A stretch of DNA of 64,000 nucleotides from Janthinobacterium aquaticum (GCF_009208565.1 NZ_WFLK01000002.1:124001-188000); one strand, 5' to 3'; shown: positions 35,759-45,450, counted from the stretch's first letter. Notes: generated from the letters alone by a model not told the origin. Made by a program: numbers and translations.

Positions 35759-36604
35759 ATGGTTGCCATGTCCGCAGAACAAGAAACACCCATCTCCCCG
35801 CGCGCCGGCTTTGCCGGCTGCGCCATTGTGCGCCATCGCGGCGCCAGCAGCACGCCGGCGATCGACTCTGTTGCCGAAGAAATTCCGGTGGCGCTGGTCT
35901 TTAACGGCATTTCCCATGTGGTCATGATGGCGACCCCGCGCGACCTTGAAGCGTTTGCGGTCGGCTTTGCCCTGACCGAAGGCGTGGTGGCGTCGGCCGC
36001 CGATATTTTCGATTGCGAAGTGTCGCTTGGCGACAACAGTGCCGAAGTGGCCATGACCATTGCGCAGCAGGATTTCATGCGCCTCAAGCAGCGCCGCCGC
36101 GCGCTGAGCGGGCGTACCGGCTGCGGCGTATGCGGCATTGAAAGCCTGGAATTGCTCGACCTGCAGCCCGAACCGCTGCCGCCGGCACGCCTGCAGATCG
36201 ACCTGCCGGCGGCGCTGGCGCGCGCTGCGGCCGGCTTGCGTTCGCACCAGGCCTTGATGGAGCAGACCGGCGGCGTGCATGCGGCCGCCTGGTGCGCGCC
36301 CGACGGCACGATCGTGCATGCGTTCGAGGATGTGGGGCGTCATAACGGGCTCGACAAGCTGATCGGCCATCTGGCGTTACACAATGTCGACATGCGCGGC
36401 GGCTTCGTGTTTTTGTCCAGTCGCGGCAGCTACGAGCTGGCGCGCAAGGCGGCGCGCATGCAGATCCCGCTGCTGGCCACCATTTCCGCGCCCAGCACGC
36501 TGGCTATCCGCATTGCCGGCCAGGCTGGCATGAAGCTGGTGGGCTTTTGCCGGCACGATACCTTTGTCGATTACACGCCGGAAATCATGCTGCCCACAAT
36601 CTGA
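35759..36604 (+). CDS. fdhD: formate dehydrogenase accessory sulfurtransferase
   Basis: 281 aa (278 from the ATG at 35768). The persulfide-carrying motif TGCGVCG gives Cys122 and Cys125. Other FdhD phrases are EEIPVALVFNG, GFALTEG, DVGRHNGLDKLIG and SSRGSYELARKAA. FdhD passes sulfur from IscS to the Mo-bis-PGD cofactor of formate dehydrogenase. No formate dehydrogenase gene is in the window, so it must serve an enzyme encoded elsewhere. Confidence 0.94.
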   Translation: MVAMSAEQETPISPRAGFAGCAIVRHRGASSTPAIDSVAEEIPVALVFNGISHVVMMATPRDLEAFAVGFALTEGVVASAADIFDCEVSLGDNSAEVAMTIAQQDFMRLKQRRRALSGRTGCGVCGIESLELLDLQPEPLPPARLQIDLPAALARAAAGLRSHQALMEQTGGVHAAAWCAPDGTIVHAFEDVGRHNGLDKLIGHLALHNVDMRGGFVFLSSRGSYELARKAARMQIPLLATISAPSTLAIRIAGQAGMKLVGFCRHDTFVDYTPEIMLPTI

Positions 36605-36693
36605 TTTGCGTCACGAAAATGACACCAAGGTGTCATTTTCCTGACATATTTGGCAAGTACGCTGGAACCGTCTTATCACACGGGATGGAAACC

Positions 36694-37455
36694 ATGCAGA
36701 ACGTTATCGCAAGTGCCGACGCCAAGGCGCGGCCAGTACAACTGGTGCTGAGCCAGGCCAGCACGCCGGAAGAGCTGCGCGAAGTGCAGCGCCTGCGCTA
36801 CAAGGTGTTTATCGAAACCATGGGCTTGAGTTCGCTGGCCAACGCCGAGGGACTCGACAGCGATGAATTCGACGAGCACTGCGATCATCTGATCGTGCGC
36901 GACGCCGATACCCTGAAAGTGGTCGGCACCTATCGCGTGCTGAGCGCCGCCAAAGCCGCCAGGATCGGCCGCCTGTATTCGGAAAACGAATTCGACCTGA
37001 GCCGCCTCAAGCACCTGCGCGGCCGCATGGTCGAAGCGGGCCGCGCCTGTATCCATCCGAAATACCGCGGCGGCAGCGTGATCATGCTGTTGTGGTCGGG
37101 CCTGGCCGAATACATGCGCCGCGAGCGTTGCGACTATCTGGTGGGTTGCGCCAGCATCAGCCTGGTCGACGGCGGCCACAACGCCGTGGCCGTGTATGAA
37201 GCGCTGGCGGAAAAACACCTGGCGCCGGCCGAGTACCGCGTCACGCCGCACCTGCCATTTCCGATTCATCAGGTGCAGGCGGCGCAAAAGCCGCAGGTGC
37301 CGCCGCTGATCAAGGGGTACCTGCGTTCGGGCGCGTGGATATGCGGCGAACCGGCCTGGGATCCTGATTTCGAGAGTGCCGATATCTTTATGATGATGCC
37401 GCTGGCTAATCTTGATGAACGCTATGCGCGTCATTACGGGGTCGTGCCGGTCTGA
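36694..37455 (+). CDS. OlsB-like ornithine-lipid N-acyltransferase / GNAT-fold protein
   Basis: 253 aa from the ATG at 36694 (an ATG at 36685 adds three residues). The conserved phrases LREVQRLRYKVFIETMG, FDEHCDHLIVRD, VVGTYRVLS, EAGRACIHPKYRGGSVIMLLW and LVGCASISL are those of the acyl-homoserine-lactone-synthase-like GNAT group that contains OlsB and hemolysin-annotated proteins. OlsB attaches a 3-hydroxyacyl chain from ACP to ornithine to make lyso-ornithine lipid. An OlsA/PlsC partner is not evident downstream, so the product is not certain. Confidence 0.82.
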   Translation: MQNVIASADAKARPVQLVLSQASTPEELREVQRLRYKVFIETMGLSSLANAEGLDSDEFDEHCDHLIVRDADTLKVVGTYRVLSAAKAARIGRLYSENEFDLSRLKHLRGRMVEAGRACIHPKYRGGSVIMLLWSGLAEYMRRERCDYLVGCASISLVDGGHNAVAVYEALAEKHLAPAEYRVTPHLPFPIHQVQAAQKPQVPPLIKGYLRSGAWICGEPAWDPDFESADIFMMMPLANLDERYARHYGVVPV

Positions 37456-37688
37456 TCTGAAGGCAGCGTCAAGGAAGTATCTGGATGGTGCAGCAGATGA
37501 AATGCGGAGGGTGGTGGGGCGCGCGCTTGATCGAGGGGGGGCAGAAACGGCCAGCAGGGTTGGGGCTGTGCTTCTTCCACTATCGGGTGCGGCTGTCTGG
37601 TTGCTTTATGGGGCAGGAACTCGAGCGAGGGTGTGGCTGAAGTTCGGTGCGCCGGTACGCAGTGCCTGGCAAGGCATCACGTTGGACT
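37456..37688. other. gap with weak, unconvincing open frame
   Basis: 233 bp between the acyltransferase and the HTH gene. One plus-strand frame (37412-37705) stays open and would encode 97 residues, including a hydrophobic AVLLPLSGAAVWLLYG, but it overlaps both neighbours, uses codons unlike nearby genes (AGG, GGG) and contains a run of seven G. It may be the decayed remnant of a gene next to the acyltransferase. I do not annotate it as a gene. Confidence 0.3.
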
Positions 37689-37976
37689 TCAATGAGTCGG
37701 CGTAGCGGACAGTTCTTTCAATTCACGGATACTGAGATCCGACTTCTCATGCATGCGCAGCAGGATCGTGGCACCCACGGCCAGCTTGCCGTGGCGAATC
37801 TTGCTGATAATCGGCGGCTGTACTTCCAGCAGGCGGCACAGCTCCGCGTCATTTTTCAGGTTCAGCTTTTCGATCAGGGTATCGAGCAGCTTGTTGGGAA
37901 CAAAGCTTGATGGTTCCAGCGCACGCGCCCGGTTCATCGCTTCAATCAATTCCAGCTTCTTTTGCCGAACGTTCAT
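37689..37976 (-). CDS. small HTH (XRE-like) DNA-binding protein
   Basis: 95 aa. Residues ~42-75 look like a Cro/CI-type helix-turn-helix: DAELCRLLEVQPPIISKIRHGKL, then LLRMHEKSDLSIRELKEL. The N-terminus is a charged helix (QKKLELIEAMNRAR). There is no further domain. It lies 146 bp downstream of the orphan ABC ATPase on the same strand. Target unknown. Confidence 0.75.
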   Translation of the reverse strand: MNVRQKKLELIEAMNRARALEPSSFVPNKLLDTLIEKLNLKNDAELCRLLEVQPPIISKIRHGKLAVGATILLRMHEKSDLSIRELKELSATPTH

Positions 37977-38122
37977 TTACTCCTCCTTCAGGCAAGTTGA
38001 GCGGGGCAATCACGCCCCGCAGTGGGCATTATCGCAATATCATTTTGGTAAAAACATTAGCTGCGAAACAATTTTTAAAATAATACTACGATAACAAAAA
38101 TAGTGATAGATGGTTGATAAAA

Positions 38123-38797
<675 letters not shown>

Positions 38798-39117
38798 AAC
38801 GATCGTAAGAGTTGGCCGCGGGGAGGAGGGGGCCTGGAAACTGCATTGGCGCGCGGATTGTTTGGCCGGCAATGTGTAGTATATGTCAGGCTTGCTACTT
38901 TTGCTTGGACACATGCATTTACGTAAAAAATGCCGAAGTGGATTCAGCTTTTTACAATATTTTTTCTTGTTAGCAACCGTACGTATCGCAATGAGAACTT
39001 CGGCTATGATGGAAAAACGTTATCGGTACCTGGCGCCTGTTTTGTCCGGTACTCCTCTATAGAGCGGCGCGTTTTGCTGCCTTACTTTATCGCTATTTTA
39101 CTGATCGGCCAGCCCAC
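38798..39117. other. intergenic region between ABC ATPase and egtD
   Basis: 320 bp, divergent. GCCGAAGT at about 38929-38936 and ACTTCGGC at about 38997-39004 are an 8-bp inverted repeat 60 bp apart. The A/T-rich segment in between (TTTTTACAATATTTTTTC) may hold the egtD promoter. I see no gene and no clear terminator. Confidence 0.35.
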
Positions 39118-40116
39118 ATGAGCATCTCCCTCGAACAGCAGACGGTGCAGCACACCCAGCCAGCCAGCACGCCATTGAACCGCGCCAACGCCACTCCTGC
39201 CACGATAGTCGAGGTCAGCCGTGGCCTGATGGCGCCATCGGCCTGGACCTCGCCCAAGTACCTGTACGATGCGCTCGGCTCCAAACTGTTTGAGGCCATC
39301 TGCGCCTTGCCTGAATACTATCCAACCCGCACCGAGGCGTCCATTTTCGAGCGCCATGGCGCCGATATCGCACTGGCGGCCGGCACTGGCAGCACGCTGA
39401 TCGACCTGGGCGCCGGCAATTGCGCCAAGGCTGCCAGCCTGTTTCCGCGCTTGCAGCCGGCCCAATACGTGCCCATCGATATTTCCTATGAGTTCCTGTG
39501 CGAGTCGCTGAGCCGCTTGCAGCAGCGCTTTCCGCAGATCGAGATGACCGGCCTGGGCCTCGATCTGTCGGGCGAGATCGCCTTGCCAGCGAGCGTGCGC
39601 CAGTCGCGCCGCCTGTTTTTCTATCCCGGTTCCTCGATCGGCAATTTCGCGCCCGAAGAAGCGATTGCCTTTTTGCGCCGCCTGCGCGCGCAGGCCGGCG
39701 ACGACGGCGGGCTGCTGATCGGCGTTGACCTGATCAAGGACCAGGCCACGCTCGACGCCGCCTACGACGATGCGCTGGGCGTCACGGCCGCCTTCAACCT
39801 GAACCTGCTGCGCCACCTCAATCACTTGCTGGGCGCCGACTTCGATGTGCGCGCCTGGCGCCACCACGGCTTTTTCAACGCCGTGGAAAGCCGGGTGGAG
39901 ATGCATCTGGAAGCGCGCAGCGACCAGCTGGTGCGCTGGCAGGGCGGCCAGCGCCGCTTTGCGCAGGGCGAACGCATCCATACCGAAGACAGCTACAAAT
40001 ACACGCGCGCCAGCTTTGTCGGCCTGCTCGAACAGGCCGGTTTTGCCGCCCGCGATATCTGGACCGATGAGCAGCAATGGTTTGCCGTGATCCATGCGCG
40101 CGCGATCCGCGACTGA
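39118..40116 (+). CDS. egtD: L-histidine N-alpha-methyltransferase (ergothioneine)
   Basis: 332 aa. The EgtD/DUF2260 fold is shown by PKYLYDALGSKLFEAICALPEYYPTRTEASI (cited in part), the SAM loop LIDLGAGNCAKA (about 94-105), YVPIDIS and FFYPGSSIGNF. It trimethylates histidine with SAM to give hercynine, the first step of ergothioneine synthesis. egtB follows 20 bp downstream and completes the pair. No obvious Shine-Dalgarno precedes the ATG. Confidence 0.95.
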   Translation: MSISLEQQTVQHTQPASTPLNRANATPATIVEVSRGLMAPSAWTSPKYLYDALGSKLFEAICALPEYYPTRTEASIFERHGADIALAAGTGSTLIDLGAGNCAKAASLFPRLQPAQYVPIDISYEFLCESLSRLQQRFPQIEMTGLGLDLSGEIALPASVRQSRRLFFYPGSSIGNFAPEEAIAFLRRLRAQAGDDGGLLIGVDLIKDQATLDAAYDDALGVTAAFNLNLLRHLNHLLGADFDVRAWRHHGFFNAVESRVEMHLEARSDQLVRWQGGQRRFAQGERIHTEDSYKYTRASFVGLLEQAGFAARDIWTDEQQWFAVIHARAIRD

Positions 40117-40136
40117 GCGGCAAGGAAGGAAACAAC

Positions 40137-41426
40137 ATGTCCAATGCGATTGCCACCTTGCCGCCCGAGCACCATTGCTGCCCGCTGGAACAACTGCAGG
40201 CGCGCTACCGGCAGGTGCGCCAGCACACGCTGCTGCTGGCCGAGCCGCTGTCCGACGAAGACTGCGGCGCCCAGTCAATGCCCGACGCCAGCCCGGTCAA
40301 GTGGCATCTGGCGCATACCACCTGGTTTTTTGAAACGTTTATCCTGGAAACCCTGGAGCCGGACTTTGCGCCGTTTCATGCGGCCTTCCGGGTGCTGTTC
40401 AATTCTTATTACAACGGTGTCGGAGACAAGCATCCGCGGCCACAGCGCGGCCTGCTGACGCGTCCGGCCATGGCGCAGGTACGCGCCTACCGGCACGACG
40501 TCGATGCGCGCATGGTGCGCCTGATGGATTCTGAGCTTGCGCCGCAGCAGCGTGCGCAGCTGAGCATGCTGCTGACGCTGGGTTTGCAGCACGAGCAGCA
40601 GCACCAGGAACTGCTGCTGACCGACGTCAAGCACCTGCTGGCGCAAAACCCGCTGTTTCCCGCCTATCTGGATGCGCCAGCGCGCGCCGTGCGTGAGCTG
40701 GTGGCAGCGCCGGACGGGCTGGCCGGCTGGGTGGCGTTTGACGGCGGCCTGGTCGAGATCGGCCACGATGGCGATGGTTTTTGCTTCGATAACGAGTTGC
40801 CGCGCCACCGGCAGTTCGTGGCGCCGTTCGAGCTCGCATCAACTCTGGTTACCAATGGCCAGTACCTGGCCTTTATCGAAGCGGGCGGCTACCGCACCGC
40901 GCATCTGTGGCTGGCCGAGGGCTGGGACTGGGTCTGCAGCAATCGCCTGCAGCATCCGCTGTACTGGCAAGAAGGCGAGGCCGGCCAGTGGCTCGAATTC
41001 ACGCTGCATGGCTTGCAGCGGCTCGATCCGGCGCTGCCAGTCGTGCACTTGTCGCTGTTCGAGGCCGACGCCTACGCCCATTGGGCTGGCGCGCGCCTGC
41101 CGACCGAGTCGGAGTGGGAACTGGCCGCGCAAGGCCAGGCGGTGCAGGGCGGCCAGTGGCATCCGGCGGTGGCCGCCGCGCAGGCCGGCTTGCGGCAACT
41201 GTTCGGCCACTGCTGGCAATGGACCAGCAGCAGCTATGCGCCGTATCCGGGCTACCGCACCGCGCCGGGCGCTTTGGGCGAATACAACGGCAAGTTCATG
41301 CTCAATCAATACGTGCTGCGCGGCTCGTCGTGCGCCACGCCGGAAGGCCATGCGCGCGCCAGCTACCGCAATTTCTTTCCGGCCGGGGCGCGCTGGCAGT
41401 TTAGCGGGATCAGGCTGGCGCGGTGA
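40137..41426 (+). CDS. egtB: hercynine oxygenase / sulfoxide synthase EgtB
   Basis: 429 aa from the ATG at 40137, preceded by AAGGAAGGA. The N-terminal DinB-like four-helix domain carries the iron ligands in WHLAHTTWFFET (about 56-67) and QHEQQHQELLLTD (His152, His156). The C-terminal formylglycine-enzyme-like domain has RLPTESEWELAA and RNFFPAGARWQFSGIRLAR. It is an iron(II) enzyme that joins hercynine with cysteine or gamma-glutamylcysteine as a sulfoxide. egtA, egtC and egtE are absent here, so the sulfur donor is undetermined. Confidence 0.94.
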   Translation: MSNAIATLPPEHHCCPLEQLQARYRQVRQHTLLLAEPLSDEDCGAQSMPDASPVKWHLAHTTWFFETFILETLEPDFAPFHAAFRVLFNSYYNGVGDKHPRPQRGLLTRPAMAQVRAYRHDVDARMVRLMDSELAPQQRAQLSMLLTLGLQHEQQHQELLLTDVKHLLAQNPLFPAYLDAPARAVRELVAAPDGLAGWVAFDGGLVEIGHDGDGFCFDNELPRHRQFVAPFELASTLVTNGQYLAFIEAGGYRTAHLWLAEGWDWVCSNRLQHPLYWQEGEAGQWLEFTLHGLQRLDPALPVVHLSLFEADAYAHWAGARLPTESEWELAAQGQAVQGGQWHPAVAAAQAGLRQLFGHCWQWTSSSYAPYPGYRTAPGALGEYNGKFMLNQYVLRGSSCATPEGHARASYRNFFPAGARWQFSGIRLAR

Positions 41427-41455
41427 ATTGGCGTGCTGATGGTGCGCTGATGGCG

Positions 41456-41528
41456 CGTAATCCGACAACACCGTTGACGCCAACAATGTTGTTGGATTAC
41501 GGCTCCTGCGGGGCCTAATCCGACCTAC
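41456..41528. repeat. REP-like palindromic repeat array 4
   Basis: A shorter copy: the left half begins at CGTAATCCGACAACACC and the right unit is a full hairpin, TTGGATTACGG...CTAATCCGACCTAC. It lies between the convergent genes egtB and the second chemoreceptor and ends three bases before the latter's stop codon. Confidence 0.88.
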
Positions 41529-41531
41529 GCC

Positions 41532-43103
41532 TTAATCCGGGCGGCGTGCCACTTGGGTTTCGTGCAGAACAAACCGGCTCACCAGCGCCTCGAGTTCATT
41601 GGCCTGGCCATGCATGGCGGCCGCAGCCGCTGCTGCCTGCTCGACCAGCGCCGCGTTTTGCTGGGTGGTCTGGTCCATCTGCATGATGGCCGCATTGATC
41701 TGCTCGATGCCTTCGCTCTGCTCGTGGTTGGCCACGCTGATTTCACCGACGATGGCGCTGACCTGGCCGACGCTGCTGACCACCTCCTGCATGGTGTTGC
41801 CGGCCGCATTGACCAGCTGGGCGCCCTGGTCGACGCGGCTGACGGAGTCGGCGATCAGTTCCTTGATTTCCCTGGCGGCGGCAGCGGAGCGCTGCGCCAG
41901 GCTGCGTACTTCAGTGGCCACCACCGCAAAGCCGCGGCCCTGTTCGCCGGCGCGCGCCGCTTCCACGGCCGCATTCAAGGCCAGGATATTGGTCTGGAAG
42001 GCGATGCCGTCGATCACGCCGATAATATCGACGATCTTGCGCGAGGACGCATTGATGGCGTTCATGGTGTCGATCACTTCCGTCATGGCGTTGCCGCCGC
42101 GCTGCGCCACGTTTGAGGCGTTGCGCGCCAGCTGGTCGGCCTGGCGCGCGTTGTCGCTGTTGCTGCGCACGGTGCCGGTCATCTCGATCATGGACGAGGC
42201 TGTTTCTTCGAGGGCGCTGGCCTGCGCTTCGGTGCGCGCCGACAGGTCGGCGTTGCCGCTGGCAATTTCGCTCGAGGCCACGGCAATGGTGCCGGTGCCG
42301 GTGCGCACCTGGCCCACCAGCGCTGCCAGGTTGCCGTTCATTTCTTTCAGGGCCTGCATCAGCTGGCCGGTTTCGTCTTTTCCTTCCGCCACGATGCGGG
42401 TGCCGAGGTTGCCCGAAGCGACCGCCTGCGCCACGCGCAGCGCGTCGCCCAGCGGCGTGGTGATCGAACGCGTGACCTGCCAGGCAAAGGCGATACCCAG
42501 CAGCAGCGCTGCCGTGCCGAAGCCGGCCATCAGCACATTGGCCAGCGAGATATGATGCTGGATCAGATCGCCGCTTTGCAGCACGATCTGGCGCTGCAGC
42601 TCATTGAGCTGATTGACGGTTACCTGCAGCCGATTGAGGGCGGGCAGGGTATCGTCGCGCACGAATACGGCCGCTTCGGCGCGCTGGCCTTCGGTCAGCA
42701 TCTTGTCAGCCTGGCTGAACGAGGCGACATAGGCTTTGCGCTGTTCCTTCAGTGTGGCCAGCAGCTGTTTGCCTTCGGGGCGGGTGACCAGGCGATCGAG
42801 TATGACCAGTGCCTCGCTGATGGTGCGTTTGTTGGCATCGATCTCGTCATGGATGGTGGCCGCACGTGCCGGCTCTTCGTGAATAAACAGTTCCAGCACC
42901 AGGGCGGCATTGGAGCGGGTCGTGCTGCGGATGGTGGCAATCGCGTCGGCCTTGGCCCAGTCGCTCTTGATGATCGATTCGGACAGGCCGCCGATCTTGT
43001 CAAGCCGTAGCAGCCCGGTCAGTACCAGCACCACCATCAGCAGCAGTACCACGCCAAAGCCTGCGCCCAGGCGCGTGCCGATCTTCATGTCCGTCAATTT
43101 CAT
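41532..43103 (-). CDS. methyl-accepting chemotaxis protein (4HB sensor)
   Basis: 523 aa. TM1 at ~9-30 (RLGAGFGVVLLLMVVLVLTG), a periplasmic four-helix-bundle sensor (~32-185), TM2 at ~190-212, HAMP at ~213-268, then the cytoplasmic signalling domain with the conserved tip [19 protein letters not shown]. It ends HETQVARRPD without a CheR-docking pentapeptide. It is a paralogue of the chemoreceptor at 11830. The ligand is unknown. Confidence 0.94.
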   Translation of the reverse strand: MKLTDMKIGTRLGAGFGVVLLLMVVLVLTGLLRLDKIGGLSESIIKSDWAKADAIATIRSTTRSNAALVLELFIHEEPARAATIHDEIDANKRTISEALVILDRLVTRPEGKQLLATLKEQRKAYVASFSQADKMLTEGQRAEAAVFVRDDTLPALNRLQVTVNQLNELQRQIVLQSGDLIQHHISLANVLMAGFGTAALLLGIAFAWQVTRSITTPLGDALRVAQAVASGNLGTRIVAEGKDETGQLMQALKEMNGNLAALVGQVRTGTGTIAVASSEIASGNADLSARTEAQASALEETASSMIEMTGTVRSNSDNARQADQLARNASNVAQRGGNAMTEVIDTMNAINASSRKIVDIIGVIDGIAFQTNILALNAAVEAARAGEQGRGFAVVATEVRSLAQRSAAAAREIKELIADSVSRVDQGAQLVNAAGNTMQEVVSSVGQVSAIVGEISVANHEQSEGIEQINAAIMQMDQTTQQNAALVEQAAAAAAAMHGQANELEALVSRFVLHETQVARRPD

Positions 43104-43209
43104 CTTGCTTCCTTCGATAGCTGATCAAGTTGTCTCCCAAGTATCTTTTTTAATCCATTATAGGGGCGGCAACAGAGGGCAGGAGGTCATAATTACCCGG
43201 AAGAATGAA

Positions 43210-43241
43210 AAAACGGCACGACCGTCAAGTCGTGCCGTTTT
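43210..43241 (-). terminator. rho-independent terminator of leuA
   Basis: A 13-bp perfect stem (AAAACGGCACGAC / GTCGTGCCGTTTT, arms 43210-43222 and 43229-43241) with a 6-base loop. Read on the minus strand the second arm runs into TTTTTT, so it terminates leuA, whose stop is 30 bp upstream. Confidence 0.9.
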
Positions 43242-43270
43242 CTATTGCGGCAAAGCTGGAAGTGCGGAAC

Positions 43271-44962
43271 TTATGCTGCTGCCGCTGTTGTTTTTTCGCC
43301 CTCGGTTTGCTTGATGCGGCGGTTGACTGCCGACAGCACCGCCTTGAACGAAGCGGTCACGATATTGCTGTCGATGCCAGCGCCAAACAGGGTCGGGCCG
43401 TTATCGAGGCGCAGTTCCACATAGCAGGCGGCCTTGGCGTTGGCGCCCGAGCCGATCGAGTGCTCATGGTAGTCCATCAGCTTGATGTCGAGTCCCAGCG
43501 CATTGACAAAGGCGTCGATCGGGCCGTTGCCGCCGCCCTGCAGGGCCAGTGCACTGGCACGATGGGTCAGGTTGATATCGATCTGTACCGATTCGGCATT
43601 TTTGGTGTCTTCCACCAGGCGGTGCGAACCGTAGGCGTAAGGCGCATCCTGCTCCAGGTATTCGCGCTGGAAGATTTCATGGATGTCCTGGGCGGCGATT
43701 TCACGGCCGGTGGCGTCGGCCACGGCCTGCACGGCGCGCGAGAACTCGATCTGCAGACGGCGTGGCAACACCAGGCCGTATTCCTGTTCCAGCAGGTAGG
43801 ACATGCCGCCCTTGCCGGACTGACTGTTGACGCGGATCACGGCGTCGTAGCTGCGGCCCAGGTCGGCCGGGTCGATCGGCAGGTAAGGCACCTCCCAGAT
43901 GCTGTCCGGCTGTTGCTTGGCAAAGCCCTTCTTGATGGCATCCTGATGCGAGCCGGAGAAAGCGGTAAAGACCAGGTCGCCCGCATACGGATGGCGCGGG
44001 TGAACCGGCAACTGGTTGCATTCTTCCACGCATTTGCGCACCGTGTCGATGTCCGAGAAATCGAGGCCGGGGTTGACGCCCTGGGTGTACAAATTCATCG
44101 CCAGCGTGACCAGGTCGACGTTGCCGGTGCGCTCGCCATTGCCGAACAAACAGCCTTCGACACGGTCGGCGCCGGCCATCACGGCCAGTTCGGCCGAGGC
44201 GACGGCAGTGCCGCGGTCGTTATGCGGGTGCACGCTGATAATGATGGAATCGCGGCGCGCCAGTTTGCGCGACATCCATTCGATCTGGTCGGCATACACG
44301 TTCGGCGTGCTGCATTCCACCGTCGACGGCAGGTTGATGATCATCTTGTTGGCCGGGGTCGGCTTCCAGATGGCGCTGACGGCGTCGCAGATATGCTTGG
44401 AAAAATCGAGTTCGGTAGTCGAGAACGATTCCGGCGTGTATTCAAAGCCCCATTCGGTTTCAGGATGCTGCGCCACCAGTTCCTTGACCAGCGTGGTGCC
44501 GGTGGTGGCGATCTGCGTGATTTCCTCACGCGACATGCCGAACACGACCTTGCGGAACACCGGCGCCACCGAGTTGTACAGGTGGATAATGGCGCGCTTG
44601 GCGCCCACCACGGAATCGACCGTGCGGCGTATCAGTTCTTCGCGCGACTGCGTCAGCACGATAATGGTGACATCGTCGGGAATGCGGTTTTCCTCGACAA
44701 GTTTGCGCACGAAGTCGAAATCGGTTTGTGAAGCAGACGGGAAGCCCACTTCGATTTCCTTCAGGCCGACAGCGATCAGCATGTCAAAGAAGCGCAGTTT
44801 CTTTTCCGCGCTCATCGGTTCGATCAGCGACTGGTTACCGTCGCGCAAGTCGGTGCTCATCCAGATCGGCGGCTTGCTGATGATCTGGTTGGGCCATTGG
44901 CGGTCGGTCAAATTGACTGGAGGAAAAGCGCGGTATTTGGTAGCTGGATTCTGCAACATCAT
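43271..44962 (-). CDS. leuA: 2-isopropylmalate synthase
   Basis: 563 aa, the length of the long LeuA (LeuA2) form. The TIM-barrel start [16 protein letters not shown], the substrate strand [12 protein letters not shown] and the metal motif [11 protein letters not shown] are present. The C-terminal regulatory domain (from about 430) has [15 protein letters not shown], the leucine-feedback site region. It condenses acetyl-CoA with 2-ketoisovalerate, the first committed step of leucine synthesis. AGGAG precedes the ATG. It is a single-gene unit with its own promoter, leader peptide and terminator. Confidence 0.96.
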   Translation of the reverse strand: MMLQNPATKYRAFPPVNLTDRQWPNQIISKPPIWMSTDLRDGNQSLIEPMSAEKKLRFFDMLIAVGLKEIEVGFPSASQTDFDFVRKLVEENRIPDDVTIIVLTQSREELIRRTVDSVVGAKRAIIHLYNSVAPVFRKVVFGMSREEITQIATTGTTLVKELVAQHPETEWGFEYTPESFSTTELDFSKHICDAVSAIWKPTPANKMIINLPSTVECSTPNVYADQIEWMSRKLARRDSIIISVHPHNDRGTAVASAELAVMAGADRVEGCLFGNGERTGNVDLVTLAMNLYTQGVNPGLDFSDIDTVRKCVEECNQLPVHPRHPYAGDLVFTAFSGSHQDAIKKGFAKQQPDSIWEVPYLPIDPADLGRSYDAVIRVNSQSGKGGMSYLLEQEYGLVLPRRLQIEFSRAVQAVADATGREIAAQDIHEIFQREYLEQDAPYAYGSHRLVEDTKNAESVQIDINLTHRASALALQGGGNGPIDAFVNALGLDIKLMDYHEHSIGSGANAKAACYVELRLDNGPTLFGAGIDSNIVTASFKAVLSAVNRRIKQTEGEKTTAAAA

Positions 44963-45206
44963 GATCGGGTACTCCTGAATTGGGGGAAATCGAAATCAAA
45001 GCGGTGTGGCGCAAGCCCGCCCGGCGGCCACGTGACACGAGGCCAGGCAGGCGATCGGTAGTTTTAGCAGGCAAAGCGGGGCAGCGGCGAAAGCGCCAGC
45101 GGTCGCGAAAATACGGTGTACTTGTGGGGATGGTACAAACATCATCAAACCTTCCAGGGTTTTTGAAACACGCTGGCGTGTGGCCAGGCGAAGCAATGCG
45201 GCAAAC
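44963..45206 (-). promoter_or_regulatory. leuA 5' untranslated leader region
   Basis: About 244 bases between the leader peptide stop and leuA. On the minus strand there is a hairpin ACACG-CCAG-CGTGT and, next to it, TCAAAAACC...GGTTTGA pairing. A second small frame (ATG at about 45145) containing PLCLLKLP also includes CTA codons. I cannot identify a classical terminator, so the attenuation mechanism is open. Confidence 0.45.
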
Positions 45207-45272
45207 TTATGCGTTTGCTGGTAGTAGTCGCGATAGCGACAGGGAAGGGGAATGAAATTTGAAGGAGGACAT
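45207..45272 (-). CDS. leuA leader peptide (21 aa, rare Leu codons)
   Basis: A 21-codon frame reading MSSFKFHSPS then LSLSRLLPANA and stop. Four of its residues 11-17 are Leu, and three of the four Leu codons are CTA, which is scarce in this CTG-dominated genome. This is the signature of ribosome-mediated attenuation of a leucine gene. It starts about 7 bases after the -10 element of the leuA promoter, leaving no space for a ribosome-binding site. A 14-base hairpin (45168-45181) lies about 25 bases past its stop; a classical U-run is not obvious. Confidence 0.65.
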   Translation of the reverse strand: MSSFKFHSPSLSLSRLLPANA

Positions 45273-45279
45273 GCACTTA

Positions 45280-45308
45280 ATGTAAGGGAGGCAGGGCCTG
45301 CCTGTCAA
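45280..45308 (-). promoter_or_regulatory. leuA promoter (sigma70-type)
   Basis: On the minus strand TTGACA (45303-45308) and TTACAT (45280-45285) are separated by exactly 17 bp. The predicted start of transcription is about 45272-45274, at the ATG of the leader peptide, about 310 bases before leuA. Confidence 0.75.
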
Positions 45309-45350
45309 TGGATTTCTTCGAGGTGGGGCCAGATCATGGTGCCGCGGGCC

Positions 45351-45450
45351 GTAGGTCGGATTAGCGGGGCGAAGCCCCGCGTAATCCGACAACATTGTTG
45401 GCGTCAGCGCTGTTGTCGGATTACGCCGCTACGCGGCTAATCCGACCTAC
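45351..45450. repeat. REP-like palindromic repeat array 5
   Basis: An almost canonical 100-bp copy: GTAGGTCGGATTAGCGGGGC...CGTAATCCGACAACA, spacer TTGTTGGCGTCAGCGC, then TTGTCGGATTACG...CTAATCCGACCTAC. It is the only copy lying between divergent genes, 43 bp upstream of the leuA -35 element and 78 bp before the patatin start. Confidence 0.9.

Noticed and set aside
35759-36604. A formate dehydrogenase cluster around fdhD
   Set aside because: None of the neighbours encodes a molybdoenzyme or iron-sulfur subunit; fdhD stands alone here.
37412-37705. 97-codon frame after the OlsB-like gene
   Set aside because: Overlaps both neighbours, has atypical codon use and a G7 run, and lacks a ribosome-binding site; kept only as a possible remnant.
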